From an uncultured Saprospiraceae bacterium (GTDB taxonomy: Bacteria; Bacteroidota; Bacteroidia; Chitinophagales; Saprospiraceae), in NCBI GenBank assembly GCA_937997635.1, contig CALLFA010000058.1:1-64000 (forward strand): a stretch of DNA of 64,000 nt, written 5' to 3'. The position numbers and the translations under genes were made by a program. Within the stretch, counting starts at the first letter, position 1. Each line of letters starts with the position of its first letter. Under the pieces are notes generated by a model that worked only from the letters and a program-made list of their open reading frames with translations, was not told the DNA's origin and ran no database searches. Shown here piece after piece: positions 8,243-17,658 of the stretch.

Positions 8243-10578
8243 TTACCTAAAAATAGCAACTGTCTCCAATAATTCCTTTTCATCATTATCACCTGCGACA
8301 CGATAGGTAAATCGAACAGCATAAATACCAGAATTTATGTCAAGACGATTAATGTCGAAATTCCTAGCGTCTCCAGAGTAAAGTAGATTTCCCCACTTAT
8401 CATATAAGTTAAGTATCTGAGACTCAATGTCACAATTGCTAAAGAGCCTAAGAAGATTATTTGAGTTATCTGCTTTTGAATTTGAAGTGATGGCATTAGG
8501 AAGATAGACATTACAGTTATCAGAAGGAACAGCGACTACTGGAGTTTGTGTTTCTGTTGAGTCGATTGGCATTTCAATCTCTTCGTCACATGTTTTACTT
8601 GAGATGTGGATGGTATCAGAAATGGTGCAATTATCGGTCTCAATCTCTAACCAATATTGACCTGTATCTTTAACAACTATGGAATTATTTACAGAACCGT
8701 CTGACCAAAAGTAATTGCCATCAATTGCCGTAGATAGAATGATGCTGTCGTTTAGACATAGTTCTAGATCATCGCCAAGATTTAAGCTGGTGTTATCGAT
8801 AGCTACATTAATGGTGTCTCTTAATATGCAGCCTTCAGGCGTTTCAATTTCTAGTGTGAATTCTCCTGATTGGTTTACTTCAATAGTGTTGATGGTTTCT
8901 CCAGTGCTCCATAAATAGGATATGCCAATCGTTTGAGTTTCTAAAGTTACAGACTCTCCATCACAAATGGTTATATCGTCTCCAAGGGAAAATTGTTGAG
9001 GGCTCATAAATTCTAACATAATAGTATCCTTTAATACACAGCCTTCTTGCGTTACAACTTCTAGCCATATAGCACCTGAATTGCTCACTTCGATCGTTGA
9101 AGAAGTCTCACCGGTACTCCATAAATAATTGTCACTAACTATTTCACTGTCAATAGTAATGGAACTGCTGTTACATGTAAAGATATTAGGACCAAGATCT
9201 AAAGTGTCTATACTTGGATTCAAAATGATTGTATCTGAATAACGACACGATCCTTGAGTGATATTTACCCAATATGTGCCAGGGGAAGTAATAGTCAAAC
9301 TAGGAGAAGTGGAACCGTTTTGCCAGAGGTAGGTATCCCCGACTATATTAGACTGAATTGTTACTTCTGAATTATCACATAATAAAGCATTTAATGGTGT
9401 TGATGTTTCATTGAGATTTAATGAATTCCAAGACTTTAAAGTAGAAGGCATTATAGCACTTCCAAAAACATCTGGTGGAATAAGATAACTAAATGGTTCT
9501 ATATCACAAGATAAACCAATAGAGTTAGGAGAATGTATTACTCCAACATAGCGCAGATCGTTATTTTCATTTGTAAAATATAATTTTTCATCAGGTCCTT
9601 TTTCTATTTGAAAAAAGCCTTGGTCAAATTGTCTATCGATGAGTTTAACTCTGCTGTTTATTATCTGATCTTCATCAAGTACTGATATGTCATATTGAAA
9701 TATCTCAGTGGCACTTGCTGTATATAATTTTTTGCCATCAGGAGAAAATTCAAAGTCGTATGCAGAAGCTACTGGTATAAAAATAGGATTTGACAAATTA
9801 ATATTCGACTTATTGAATTCTAACAATTCAATCCCTCCAATGCTGATTGTCTGCTTGTTTTCATCTAAAAATCGATTACCCATAGCAACTCCTAATAATG
9901 TATTATTTGAATCGAATTTTAAGCTACCTGCAACTGAGCTCGACCCAATATCGAGAGCTTGACCATGAAAGCTGCCGATTGATTGCACAATAGGTGATTG
10001 TATTCCAGTGTTGTCAATTGGTATGAATACAAAATTTCGTGAATCAGATTCATGAGATACAAGTAACATTTCATCACAGCTTATTTGTGTTAATGTTAAT
10101 CTTTCTGTTAGGTTCTCGTACAGAAGAATATTTTTCATATCCGTTCGAATGTCACCTAAACCATTGTCTAGATTTAAATCAAGAATTGAATAAAATAGGC
10201 ATCATTCAAAAAATTAAATCCACCACCTTGACCGTTAGTAAATATATAATATTGCGACGCATTATTAAAGTCTTCTAAGGCGACTACTGCTTGACTACTA
10301 GATGTCCAGCCATTTAAATTTCTACCATTTGGCATAACATCAAAATTTCTATTCCAAATTCTCTCACCATTTGAATAGAAAATAAAGTTGTTATTTTGGT
10401 CATTCGCACTTATTGCATCCTCGTACCCATTGAATGTAAGGTTTGTTGAGTTAGCTATTAGTGTAGGGGGGGAATTAGAGAAGTCTAAATAATAATTAGG
10501 ACTTAAATACATTCGGTTTTCTTGGCTCCAAATATCTATAAAAAGTAAAAGAAGGAAAAATGTGTAATAGTATTTCAT
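8243..10578 (-). pseudogene. T9SS type B surface protein broken by one frameshift
   Basis: Two adjacent reading frames make one gene. The upstream part (10578 down to 10174) has a signal peptide (MKYYYTFFLLLLFIDIWSQ) and the start of a beta-propeller (FYSNGERIWNRNFDVMPNG). It then hits a stop shortly after AYF. In another frame the protein continues without a start codon as SILDLNLDNGLGDIRTDMKN and runs to 8243. Adding one base to the four-A run at 10192-10195 restores AYFYSILDL, the sequence expected of this family. The downstream part has the rest of the propeller, four PKD-like repeats of about 65-70 residues each containing an LW(S/Q)(T/N)G(E/S) strand, and a gliding-motility-type (type B) T9SS tail with a YDKWGNLLYSG strand. 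Restored length is about 778 residues. Whether this is a true mutation, phase variation or a sequencing error in a homopolymer cannot be told. Confidence 0.82.
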
Positions 10579-10585
10579 TTTATAA

Positions 10586-10618
10586 TCAATCAGGGTGTAA
10601 AAATACACCCTGATTTTT
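10586..10618. terminator. Strong intergenic hairpin, possible terminator
   Basis: A 12-bp inverted repeat AATCAGGGTGTA / TACACCCTGATT with a short A-rich loop (AAAA) lies between the lipoprotein gene ending at 10644 and the broken T9SS gene starting at 10578. Both genes are on the minus strand, but the T run (TTTTT) follows on the plus strand. It may therefore stop antisense transcripts, or act as an intrinsic hairpin in the leader. Confidence 0.6.
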
Positions 10619-10643
10619 AATATTTGTTACTCAAAAATTACAG

Positions 10644-11246
10644 TCAATTACAGTTATTCACAATCGCGTCATTTAAAATATTGTAGTCGCTTGTTGTAAA
10701 GACAATACTGGTTTGAAAATTTATTCCAGTAATAGAACTAGCATTACTGTATGATAAACCTGAAGCAACGTATGCATTTCTTGTGGCAAACGCTGGGTGT
10801 CCAGATAATTCTAAATTAAGTCTTCTTAAAATTAATAAATCCAATCCTGACAATGTTGCTGTTTGTGGTGCAAAAGTTCTTACGTATGAAATAAAAGCTC
10901 TATTACATTGAGAAGGGGTTGCTTTATGAAAAGTAGTACTTGCTTGTTCATCTCGTGCAGTATCCATTCTTAAATTTAAGGCATCAACATCAATTGGTGT
11001 TTCCCAAAATTGTAGTGGAGTGATGCCATATAACTTTAATTCTTGATTCATCTCATCAATTAGTTTTTGTTTGTCCTGTTTAAGCGAGGATTCAATCTCA
11101 CTCAATTCTTGCTCCGTAAGATCAGATGAATTTATGCCCATTTTGGCAAGAGAATCATTTAGTTTTGTTAACTCTTTTTCCTCCTTCTGACAAGACAGTA
11201 AAGTCATAAACATGAGTAATGCGTAAAAAAATAATTTTTTGTTCAT
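10644..11246 (-). CDS. Small lipoprotein of unknown function
   Basis: This is a 200-residue predicted lipoprotein, with lipobox Cys20 in MTLLSCQKEEKE. Residues 21-75 are highly charged and likely helical or coiled (DLTEQELSEIESSLKQDKQK). The C-terminal half has a small number of hydrophobic segments and a Cys near each end (PSQCNRAF and VNNCN at the very end), which could form a disulfide. I do not recognise the family. It lies upstream of, and co-directional with, the broken T9SS type B gene, separated by a hairpin, so co-regulation is possible but not shown. Confidence 0.75.
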   Translation of the reverse strand: MNKKLFFYALLMFMTLLSCQKEEKELTKLNDSLAKMGINSSDLTEQELSEIESSLKQDKQKLIDEMNQELKLYGITPLQFWETPIDVDALNLRMDTARDEQASTTFHKATPSQCNRAFISYVRTFAPQTATLSGLDLLILRRLNLELSGHPAFATRNAYVASGLSYSNASSITGINFQTSIVFTTSDYNILNDAIVNNCN

Positions 11247-11859
11247 AATATAAACATTTGTAAAATATGGTTAAAAAGAGGAGGGAAGATTTTAGCCATC
11301 TTTATGACCACAAGTCTTTTACTTGACAGTTGATTGTTGTCACCAAATGCTTATCTTTAAAGTACTTCTTTCACGGAAGTGAAGTACTGTTGGTTGCTCC
11401 GGTAACCAATGGTACTGCTTTTGCAATTTACCCTCCTTGTTATTTTTTAATAAGTAATGTTTAAAGTTCTAGGTAATGTTTAAGTTCTATTAAGTAATGT
11501 TTAAATATAGACCTATATATAGAGATTAATTTTTGATTATTCAAATTATACAAGAACTACAATGTAAGAACTAGATTAGTCACCGTTTTAAAACTATAGT
11601 CGCAAACATTTGACTTCTATTTTGAGACTATTACTGACATGTAAGTAGTAGGGGTAAAGCACATCTTTGTCGCACACTCTCCACAAGATTTCGTGCGAGT
11701 TAAACAGATATCGCTAAGAAACCTTATCTTTGCACCTTGAAATGCAATATGATCGACGCGCTTTCATCCTGAAAGATTTCATTTTAAGCCCGAAACCTTC
11801 ATATATACTATCATCCAACCTTTAAAAAGCAAATCTCACATTGAGATAATAATAAACAT
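11247..11859. other. 613-bp intergenic region with hairpins and short direct repeats
   Basis: No convincing gene is visible. It holds an 8-bp stem AGTACTTC / GAAGTACT (11361-11388), an adjacent GGTT(G/C)-type hairpin (11391-11406), and three near-copies of the phrase GTAATGTTTAA at about 11453, 11472 and 11494. Between these and the helicase lies a possible promoter -7 box, TATCTTTG, at 11725-11732. The last 120 bp would then be a long 5' leader of the helicase gene. Confidence 0.6.
11725..11732 (+). promoter_or_regulatory. Possible -7 box for the RNA helicase
   Basis: TATCTTTG matches the Bacteroidota -7 element TAnnTTTG. No good TTG sits at the usual 19-bp spacing upstream, so support is partial. 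Transcription from here would give a leader of about 120 nt before the helicase ATG, which would suit a cold-responsive helicase, though that is inference. Confidence 0.35.
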
Positions 11860-13107
11860 ATGACATTTAAGGAATTAGAATTAATTGACCCGATTCAACG
11901 GGTATTGAGAGAGTTAAACTACGAGAAACCAACGGACATTCAGGCGAAAGCCATCCCATTGGTATTGCAACGAAATGATATTTTAGGTAGCGCACAGACT
12001 GGTACGGGTAAGACTGCGGCCTTTGCTTTACCTATCATCCAATTGATATACAACAAAGAAATTAAGACGAACAGGCCTGTGCAGCTTAGGTCCCTCATCG
12101 TGACGCCGACTAGAGAGTTGGCTATTCAGATTGATGACAACATCAAAGATTATGGGAAGTATGCTGGTATCAAGCATGCCGTGATCTTTGGAGGTGTGAA
12201 GCAACACAAACAGGTCAAAGCATTGGAGAGAGGCGTGCACATACTTGTCGCCACGCCAGGAAGGTTATTGGACTTGATTGGACAAGGGTATATTTCGCTA
12301 GATACCATCAAGCTGTTTGTACTTGATGAGGCGGATCGAATGCTGGATATGGGATTCATCAATGACATCAGAAAACTATTGAAGTTGTTGCCGGAAAAGA
12401 AGCAATCATTGTTTTTCTCAGCAACATTACCAGATAATATTTTAAAATTGTCACAGACCATCTTGGATAACCCAAGTAAGGTGACTGCCGCAAGGGTATC
12501 TTCAGCAGCGGAAACAATTCAGCAGTATCTTTACTATACAAACAAGTCTTCCAAGAGAGCCTTGTTGCATCATATTTTGCAAGATTCATCCATTGAGCAA
12601 GTCTTGGTTTTTTCAAGAACAAAGCATGGTGCCGACCGCATCTGCAGAGATCTGAAAAAGAAGAAAATCAATGCCATGGCTATTCATGGCGACAAAGCGC
12701 AAAATCAACGTCAGAAAGCTTTATCAGCATTCAAGGAAAAGAATGTAAGAGTGTTGGTCGCTACAGATATTGCAGCTCGTGGCATTGACATCGATAAATT
12801 GAGACATGTCATCAATTTTGATGTGCCCAATGAATCAGAAACCTATGTCCACAGAATCGGCAGATCCGGTAGGGCAGGAGAAGATGGTATTGCCATCTCA
12901 CTTTGTGAGCCTGAAGAAAATGCATTTGTCCGAGATATAGAGAAGTTGATTAAAAAGAAGATCACAGTCGTTAGCGATCATCCGTTTCCGCAAACAGATA
13001 AGCCGATGACTGCTGCTGAGAAAAAGGAAGCAAACAAAGAGAAGGCGCGAAAAAAGCAAGAATTTTTCGCTAATCGGAAGAAGAAAAAGATGAGGGCGGT
13101 GAGGTAG
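11860..13107 (+). CDS. rhlE: DEAD-box RNA helicase, RhlE type
   Basis: This is a 415-residue ATP-dependent RNA helicase with every core motif visible: the Q motif (PTDIQAKAIP), motif I AQTGTGKT (residues 45-52), PTRELAIQI, TPGRLLDL, motif II DEAD (about 156), SAT (about 187), ARGIDID and HRIGRSGR (about 331). The C-terminus is short and very basic (KKQEFFANRKKKKMRAVR), typical of RhlE-like enzymes in Bacteroidota. The likely role is remodelling of structured RNA in ribosome assembly or mRNA decay, particularly in the cold. Length fits the family. The ATG at 11860 follows an A-rich stretch. It is a stand-alone gene. Confidence 0.92.
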   Translation: MTFKELELIDPIQRVLRELNYEKPTDIQAKAIPLVLQRNDILGSAQTGTGKTAAFALPIIQLIYNKEIKTNRPVQLRSLIVTPTRELAIQIDDNIKDYGKYAGIKHAVIFGGVKQHKQVKALERGVHILVATPGRLLDLIGQGYISLDTIKLFVLDEADRMLDMGFINDIRKLLKLLPEKKQSLFFSATLPDNILKLSQTILDNPSKVTAARVSSAAETIQQYLYYTNKSSKRALLHHILQDSSIEQVLVFSRTKHGADRICRDLKKKKINAMAIHGDKAQNQRQKALSAFKEKNVRVLVATDIAARGIDIDKLRHVINFDVPNESETYVHRIGRSGRAGEDGIAISLCEPEENAFVRDIEKLIKKKITVVSDHPFPQTDKPMTAAEKKEANKEKARKKQEFFANRKKKKMRAVR

Positions 13108-13312
13108 AATAACATTAATTGCATTGGGCAATGGTTTACGTTTTAGCATTGATCATATATTTCTTTCTCATTCTTGCTTTGAATTTTTCATTATCAAATG
13201 CTTGAGGGCTTCCACTATATTCACCAAGTGTATGAGACTTATTGACTTATGCAACTAAAAAGATTGCCGCATCAATGGCAATTCCTATCATTTCACATTA
13301 CCTTCATCACCA

Positions 13313-15490
13313 GTGAAAGATATCCTGCTAATAACGCCACCATTCACACAGTTGAATACGCCTTATCCAGCGACTGCCTATCTGAAAGGGTTCTTGAACA
13401 CAAAAGACATAAGTGCATACCAAGCAGACTTAGGGATTGATGTCATCAATACTATTTTCTGTAAAGAAGGACTTCAAAAAGTCTTTGCAGAAGCAAAACG
13501 ACAAAACAATTTTACTGACGAAAATGTTATTCGCATCTATGCTTTGCGTCAAGCATATCTCAACACCATAGATGACGTCGTCTCTTTTTTACAAGGACAC
13601 AATACTACAGTCGCTCGATTAATCTGTTCGGAACAATACTTACCGCAAGCTTCTCGATTTAATCAGATACAAGATATTGAGTGGGCCTTTGGCGCTATGG
13701 GCATTCAAGACAAGGCAAAGTATTTGGCGACTATGTATCTGGAAGATATTGCAGATTTTATTAAGGGTTGTGTGGATTCAAATTTTGGATTTAGTCGCTA
13801 TGCTGAACGCTTGGGTATGAGTGCGAATTCTTTTGATGAATTGTATACAGCATTGCAAAGTGAGCAAAGTTTTGTTGATTCTTTTACGCTTCCTTTGATA
13901 GAAAGACTTGTCAACGAACATCAGCCTAAATTGGTTTGTTTTTCTGTACCATTTCCTGGTAATTTATATAGTGCATTTAGATGTGCGCAACACATAAAAC
14001 AAATGAATGCCGATATCAAAATTGCGATGGGAGGCGGATTCCCAAATACAGAATTGAGGTCCATTACTGATGTAAGAGTATTTGAGTTTTTTGATTATAT
14101 CACACTCGATGATGGAGAATTGCCAATTGAGATATTAATGTCTAATATTTTAAATCCCAGAAAGCAAAATCCAAATCACCATTTATACAAACGAACATTT
14201 TTATTAGAAAATAATGAAGTTGTCTATAATGATTTTTCTCTTCGTAAAGATTATCAACAAATTGATTTAGGTACGCCAGACTATAGTGACCTGCATCTCG
14301 ATGCATACATTTCGGTTATTGAAATGGCGAATCCGATGCACAGCTTGTGGAGCGATGGCAGATGGAATAAATTAACAATGGCGCATGGTTGCTATTGGGG
14401 CAAATGTACTTTCTGTGATGTCTCACTTGACTACATTAAAAACTATCAACCGGTTGCTGCAAAAGTGTTGGTTGATCGCATGGAGGAGATGGTGGAACAG
14501 ACTGGCGAACGAGGATTTCATTTTGTTGATGAAGCAGCTCCACCTGCTTTGATGCGGGATCTTGCAATAGAAATATTGAGGCGAGGTCTACAAGTTCGAT
14601 GGTGGACGAACATTAGATTTGAAAAAAGCTTTACTGCTGATTTGTGTCGGTTGCTGCAAGCTTCTGGCTGCATTGCAGTCTCTGGTGGATTAGAAGTTGC
14701 ATCCAATCGTTTACTCGAACTCATCCAAAAGGGTGTCACTGTAGAGCAAGTCGCCCGAGTAGCCAATCACTTTACTGAGTCTGGGATTATGGTGCATGCT
14801 TACTTGATGTATGCCTATCCGACGCAGACAATTCAAGAAACAGTGGATAGTCTAGAGATGGTCCGACAGCTATTTGAAATTGGTGTCGTGCAATCTGGTT
14901 TTTGGCATCAGTTTGCCATGACAGCTCATAGTCCTGTAGGTATGGATCCAGAAGCTTTTGGTGTCATAGCACATCCCCAAGACATAAGCTTTGCTGATAA
15001 TGAAGTTGCCTTCACCGATAAGACAGGTATAGACCATGACAAGTTTAGTTATGGATTGAAGAAGTCATTGTACAACTACATGCATGGTGTTTGTTTTGAA
15101 TTTGACTTGCAAGAATGGTTTGATTTTAAAATTCCTGAAACAACGATTAAAGCTGATTTTATTCATAGATGCATAGACCAAACAACCTTTACTGAATTGC
15201 GACCCAGTTCTCTTTTGTTGTGGACAGGGACGATAGGTCATACAAGTATTGTTGATGATAAAATGGAATTTGCCATTTATAATAAACAAGCCAGTCAATT
15301 GGTGAAAATGGATAAAGAGATAGGAGAGTGGCTTCTAAAAATACTGCCTGAGTTTACTGTACAGTTAGATTCATTGAACAACCTAAAATATTTTCAGGAA
15401 CAATATGAGTTAGCGCATTCAGATTTTTTGCAATTCTGGTATGATCGGCCGATGGAGAGTGTGAAAAGGTTGGGCTTGTTGGTATTGTGA
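13313..15490 (+). CDS. B12-binding-type radical SAM enzyme
   Basis: This is a 725-residue protein. The N-terminal half looks like a cobalamin-binding Rossmann-like domain (ILLITPPFTQLNTPYPATAYL at the start, then IAMGGGFPNTELR near residue 245). The central radical SAM domain has the cluster motif GCYWGKCTFCD at about 361-371, that is C-x4-C-x2-C rather than the textbook C-x3-C-x2-C. It is followed by FHFVDEAAPP and ISGG-like strands typical of the TIM barrel. The chemistry could be methyl transfer or another radical rearrangement; the substrate is unknown. The start is a GTG at 13313, whose product begins MKDILLITPP, the expected N-terminus of the family. No biosynthetic partner genes are next to it. 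Confidence 0.85.
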   Translation: MKDILLITPPFTQLNTPYPATAYLKGFLNTKDISAYQADLGIDVINTIFCKEGLQKVFAEAKRQNNFTDENVIRIYALRQAYLNTIDDVVSFLQGHNTTVARLICSEQYLPQASRFNQIQDIEWAFGAMGIQDKAKYLATMYLEDIADFIKGCVDSNFGFSRYAERLGMSANSFDELYTALQSEQSFVDSFTLPLIERLVNEHQPKLVCFSVPFPGNLYSAFRCAQHIKQMNADIKIAMGGGFPNTELRSITDVRVFEFFDYITLDDGELPIEILMSNILNPRKQNPNHHLYKRTFLLENNEVVYNDFSLRKDYQQIDLGTPDYSDLHLDAYISVIEMANPMHSLWSDGRWNKLTMAHGCYWGKCTFCDVSLDYIKNYQPVAAKVLVDRMEEMVEQTGERGFHFVDEAAPPALMRDLAIEILRRGLQVRWWTNIRFEKSFTADLCRLLQASGCIAVSGGLEVASNRLLELIQKGVTVEQVARVANHFTESGIMVHAYLMYAYPTQTIQETVDSLEMVRQLFEIGVVQSGFWHQFAMTAHSPVGMDPEAFGVIAHPQDISFADNEVAFTDKTGIDHDKFSYGLKKSLYNYMHGVCFEFDLQEWFDFKIPETTIKADFIHRCIDQTTFTELRPSSLLLWTGTIGHTSIVDDKMEFAIYNKQASQLVKMDKEIGEWLLKILPEFTVQLDSLNNLKYFQEQYELAHSDFLQFWYDRPMESVKRLGLLVL

Positions 15491-15540
15491 TCTATTTGTT
15501 TTTTTAATGATTAGGGCTTATGTTATAATAGTTGTTTTAC

Positions 15541-15980
15541 CAAGGGTTGCACCCTTGGCTATAGTCTAGCGCCCTTTCAGGGCTTTTATTACGCAATACC
15601 CCAAAGGGGTATCATCAATAGTGGGGGACATCGTCCCCCGCTGTTGAAATGTTTTGACGAGGAGTCCCAACGGGACGACCTTGATTAATTGCAAATTGTT
15701 TAAACTGTAGGTCGTCCCGTTGGGACTCCTAAACACAACATCACTAAGATGGGGCGATGCCCCATCTTAGTGATGTAACCCCTTTGGGGTATTTGTTTTT
15801 AGTTTACGATCGCCAATCATTTTTATAAAAGAATCAATAGCTAAATAAGCTAAATATTAATTAGCTATTAATTCTTTTTAGCCCAATACCCCAAAGGGGT
15901 ATCATCAATAGTGGGGGACATCGTCCTCCGCTGTTGAAATGTTTCGAGGAGGAGTCCCAACGGGACGACCTTGATTATTA
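15541..15980. repeat. Cluster of palindromic REP-like repeats
   Basis: Two 93-bp direct copies, 15595-15687 and 15885-15977, differ at only a few positions. Each contains ACCCCAAAGGGGT, a GGGGGAC-ATC-GTCCCCC type hairpin and GAGTCCCAACGGGACGACC. Between them, the same outer pieces occur in inverted order (GGTCGTCCCGTTGGGACTCC at 15709 and ACCCCTTTGGGGT at 15778) around a different hairpin, ATGGGGC-GAT-GCCCCAT. Further hairpins lie to the left (CAAGGGT / ACCCTTG at 15541 and GCCCTTTCAGGGC at 15571). The whole 644-bp space from 15491 to 16134 has no gene. Confidence 0.92.
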
Positions 15981-16134
15981 GCATTGTCTCTGATCATTAA
16001 AAAACAAATACCCCAAGTGTATTAAGATGAGATCTCACCTTATTATCCCCATAAATAGTGATTGTTAGATAATTGTAGTGCGAAAATTGTCCTGCTTCTT
16101 ACTTTTTAATTATTTTAGTGTTAAAATCAATTAT

Positions 16135-16590
16135 ATGAAACTTCTATTTACAACTATTTTACTTCTCAGTTTTACCATACTCAGTGCTGTGACAACTGTA
16201 GATCCTGTAACAGGACCAAAAGTTATATTTCAAGAACAATCATCTTCTATTGATGAAGAAATGAGCGAACTTAACGACTTAAATCAGCTAATTATTGACA
16301 ACAAGTACACCTATGATGAACTACGTTTGAATCATGCAGAAAGTGTAGATGCTGTAAATCTAAGTGCAGAGGAAGAAGGGATACTTGACAGTCATCCTGA
16401 TAGCCCGCTTGGTGTTGGTGGTTTTTGGTGGGGTTTCGTCCTCGGATGGGTAGGCATGCTAATTGTCTATTTATCAATGGATGAAGGAGAAGGCAGAAAA
16501 GAACAAGTGAAAAATGCATTATATGGCTGTTTAATAGCTACTGCTTTCTGGGTAGTTTTATGGGTGGCCGTTATTGCTGCAGCAACTTAG
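16135..16590 (+). CDS. Small membrane protein in the YidD operon
   Basis: This is a 151-residue protein with a signal peptide (MKLLFTTILLLSFTILSA), an acidic middle part (residues 30-85) and two transmembrane helices near the C-terminus (GGFWWGFVLGWVGMLIVYL, then GCLIATAFWVVLWVAVIAAA). The reading frame is open upstream to a GTG at 16078, but the ATG at 16135 gives a clean signal peptide and is preferred. The family is not one I can name. It opens a tightly spaced operon that includes YidD, so a role in envelope or membrane-protein biogenesis is plausible by context only. Confidence 0.78.
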   Translation: MKLLFTTILLLSFTILSAVTTVDPVTGPKVIFQEQSSSIDEEMSELNDLNQLIIDNKYTYDELRLNHAESVDAVNLSAEEEGILDSHPDSPLGVGGFWWGFVLGWVGMLIVYLSMDEGEGRKEQVKNALYGCLIATAFWVVLWVAVIAAAT

Positions 16591-16597
16591 TAATAAA

Positions 16598-17233
16598 TTG
16601 AAATTCATTTGGTGGGGCATTTGTATTGCTCTAAGTTCTACTATATGTGGTGCTCAAAAGTTTTCGAATTTTGAGGCAGAGTTTTCTATTTTAGAAAAGA
16701 ATACCTTGATTGACAGCTCGTATATTGTCGTTGGTAATCTTACCTATGATTTGTATGAAGATTTGGCAGTCTACTCCGTCAAATTTCCAAGTCCAGGGTA
16801 TTATGAATTTAGAGATTCTGTTAGGATAATTTATGACAGCCTTCACACAGAAATAAAAAGGGATACAGTAGGTATGATGAATGAGACCTTTGTATTCAAG
16901 AAAATTTTGTCTAATCAGTTATCAGACTTTGATCTTAAATCTGCTGGTTTTACGATTAAAGACGTATCAAAACAGGAAGACTCTGTGGTGTTTGAATATG
17001 AACCTCCTGAGCATATGACATTTATAGACGATGTGTATTTGCAGAAGATTGATAATAAAATTTCAGGCATCATCTTTATAGACGAGAATGGAAAACAATT
17101 CAACAAGACGTTTTATGAAGATTATATTTATGAAAAAAATATAGCCGTACCTACTAGAATTAAAAGCCAGTACATAGGGCAAGAACAGCACGTGTTTAAA
17201 GAACTCCAGCTTAGAAATGTCAAGATTGATTGA
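16598..17233 (+). CDS. Periplasmic or outer-membrane-associated protein of unknown function
   Basis: This is a protein of about 211 residues. A TTG at 16598, 7 bp after the preceding stop, gives a clean signal peptide (MKFIWWGICIALSSTICGAQ). An alternative TTG at 16574 would overlap the previous gene. No ATG is available nearby. The mature part alternates beta strands and charged turns (GIIFIDENGKQFNKTFYEDY), suggestive of a LolA-like or DUF4292-like beta sheet, but I cannot assign it. It ends directly before yidD with no gap, which supports co-translation and an envelope role. Confidence 0.72.
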   Translation: MKFIWWGICIALSSTICGAQKFSNFEAEFSILEKNTLIDSSYIVVGNLTYDLYEDLAVYSVKFPSPGYYEFRDSVRIIYDSLHTEIKRDTVGMMNETFVFKKILSNQLSDFDLKSAGFTIKDVSKQEDSVVFEYEPPEHMTFIDDVYLQKIDNKISGIIFIDENGKQFNKTFYEDYIYEKNIAVPTRIKSQYIGQEQHVFKELQLRNVKID

Positions 17234-17656
17234 ATGAGGAATGTGAATGTGAGATACTGCTTTTTATTGATTTGTTCAGTCATGAGTATATCACTGATCG
17301 GTCAAGAGAATATCGACATTGCTTTTTTTGAACAGCAGTTATCTGTATCTAAGACGAATGCAATCAAAAGTGCGCAGACAAAAGTAATCGAAGACAAAAA
17401 TGCCATTCAACAATCAGGCGTTCTACTATTTGGTATTTACAGAAATCTGATTTCTTCTCAAGATGGCAGCACTTGCGCGTTATATCCGACATGCTCAAGT
17501 TATTGTAAATCTGCCATTAAACGACATGGGATTTTAGCAGGAGGAGTGATGACTTTGGATCGATTGGCTAGGTGCCACAATTTTTCGCCAGAAAGGTACT
17601 CGATAGACATGTCAAGAAGAAAATTGGTTGATGATGTGGAAGAGAAAATTAATTAG
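17234..17656 (+). CDS. yidD: YidD-like membrane protein insertion factor
   Basis: This is a 140-residue protein. The core from about residue 60 to 125 matches the YidD/haemolytic family: IYRNLISSQDGSTC, then YPTCSSYCKSAI, then G-x-x-x-G-G-V-M-T-L-D-R-L-x-R-C. YidD assists the Sec/YidC insertion of inner-membrane proteins. Unlike the usual short (about 70-85 residue) form, this one has an N-terminal signal-like segment (YCFLLICSVMSISLIGQ) and a linker of about 40 residues, so it may act on the periplasmic face. The start immediately follows the previous stop, and the next gene begins 2 bp after its own stop. Confidence 0.88.
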   Translation: MRNVNVRYCFLLICSVMSISLIGQENIDIAFFEQQLSVSKTNAIKSAQTKVIEDKNAIQQSGVLLFGIYRNLISSQDGSTCALYPTCSSYCKSAIKRHGILAGGVMTLDRLARCHNFSPERYSIDMSRRKLVDDVEEKIN

Positions 17657-17658
17657 CG

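Noticed and set aside
16078-16134. GTG start upstream of the small membrane protein
   Set aside because: The internal ATG at 16135 starts a clean signal peptide, whereas the extension would place extra hydrophobic sequence before it.
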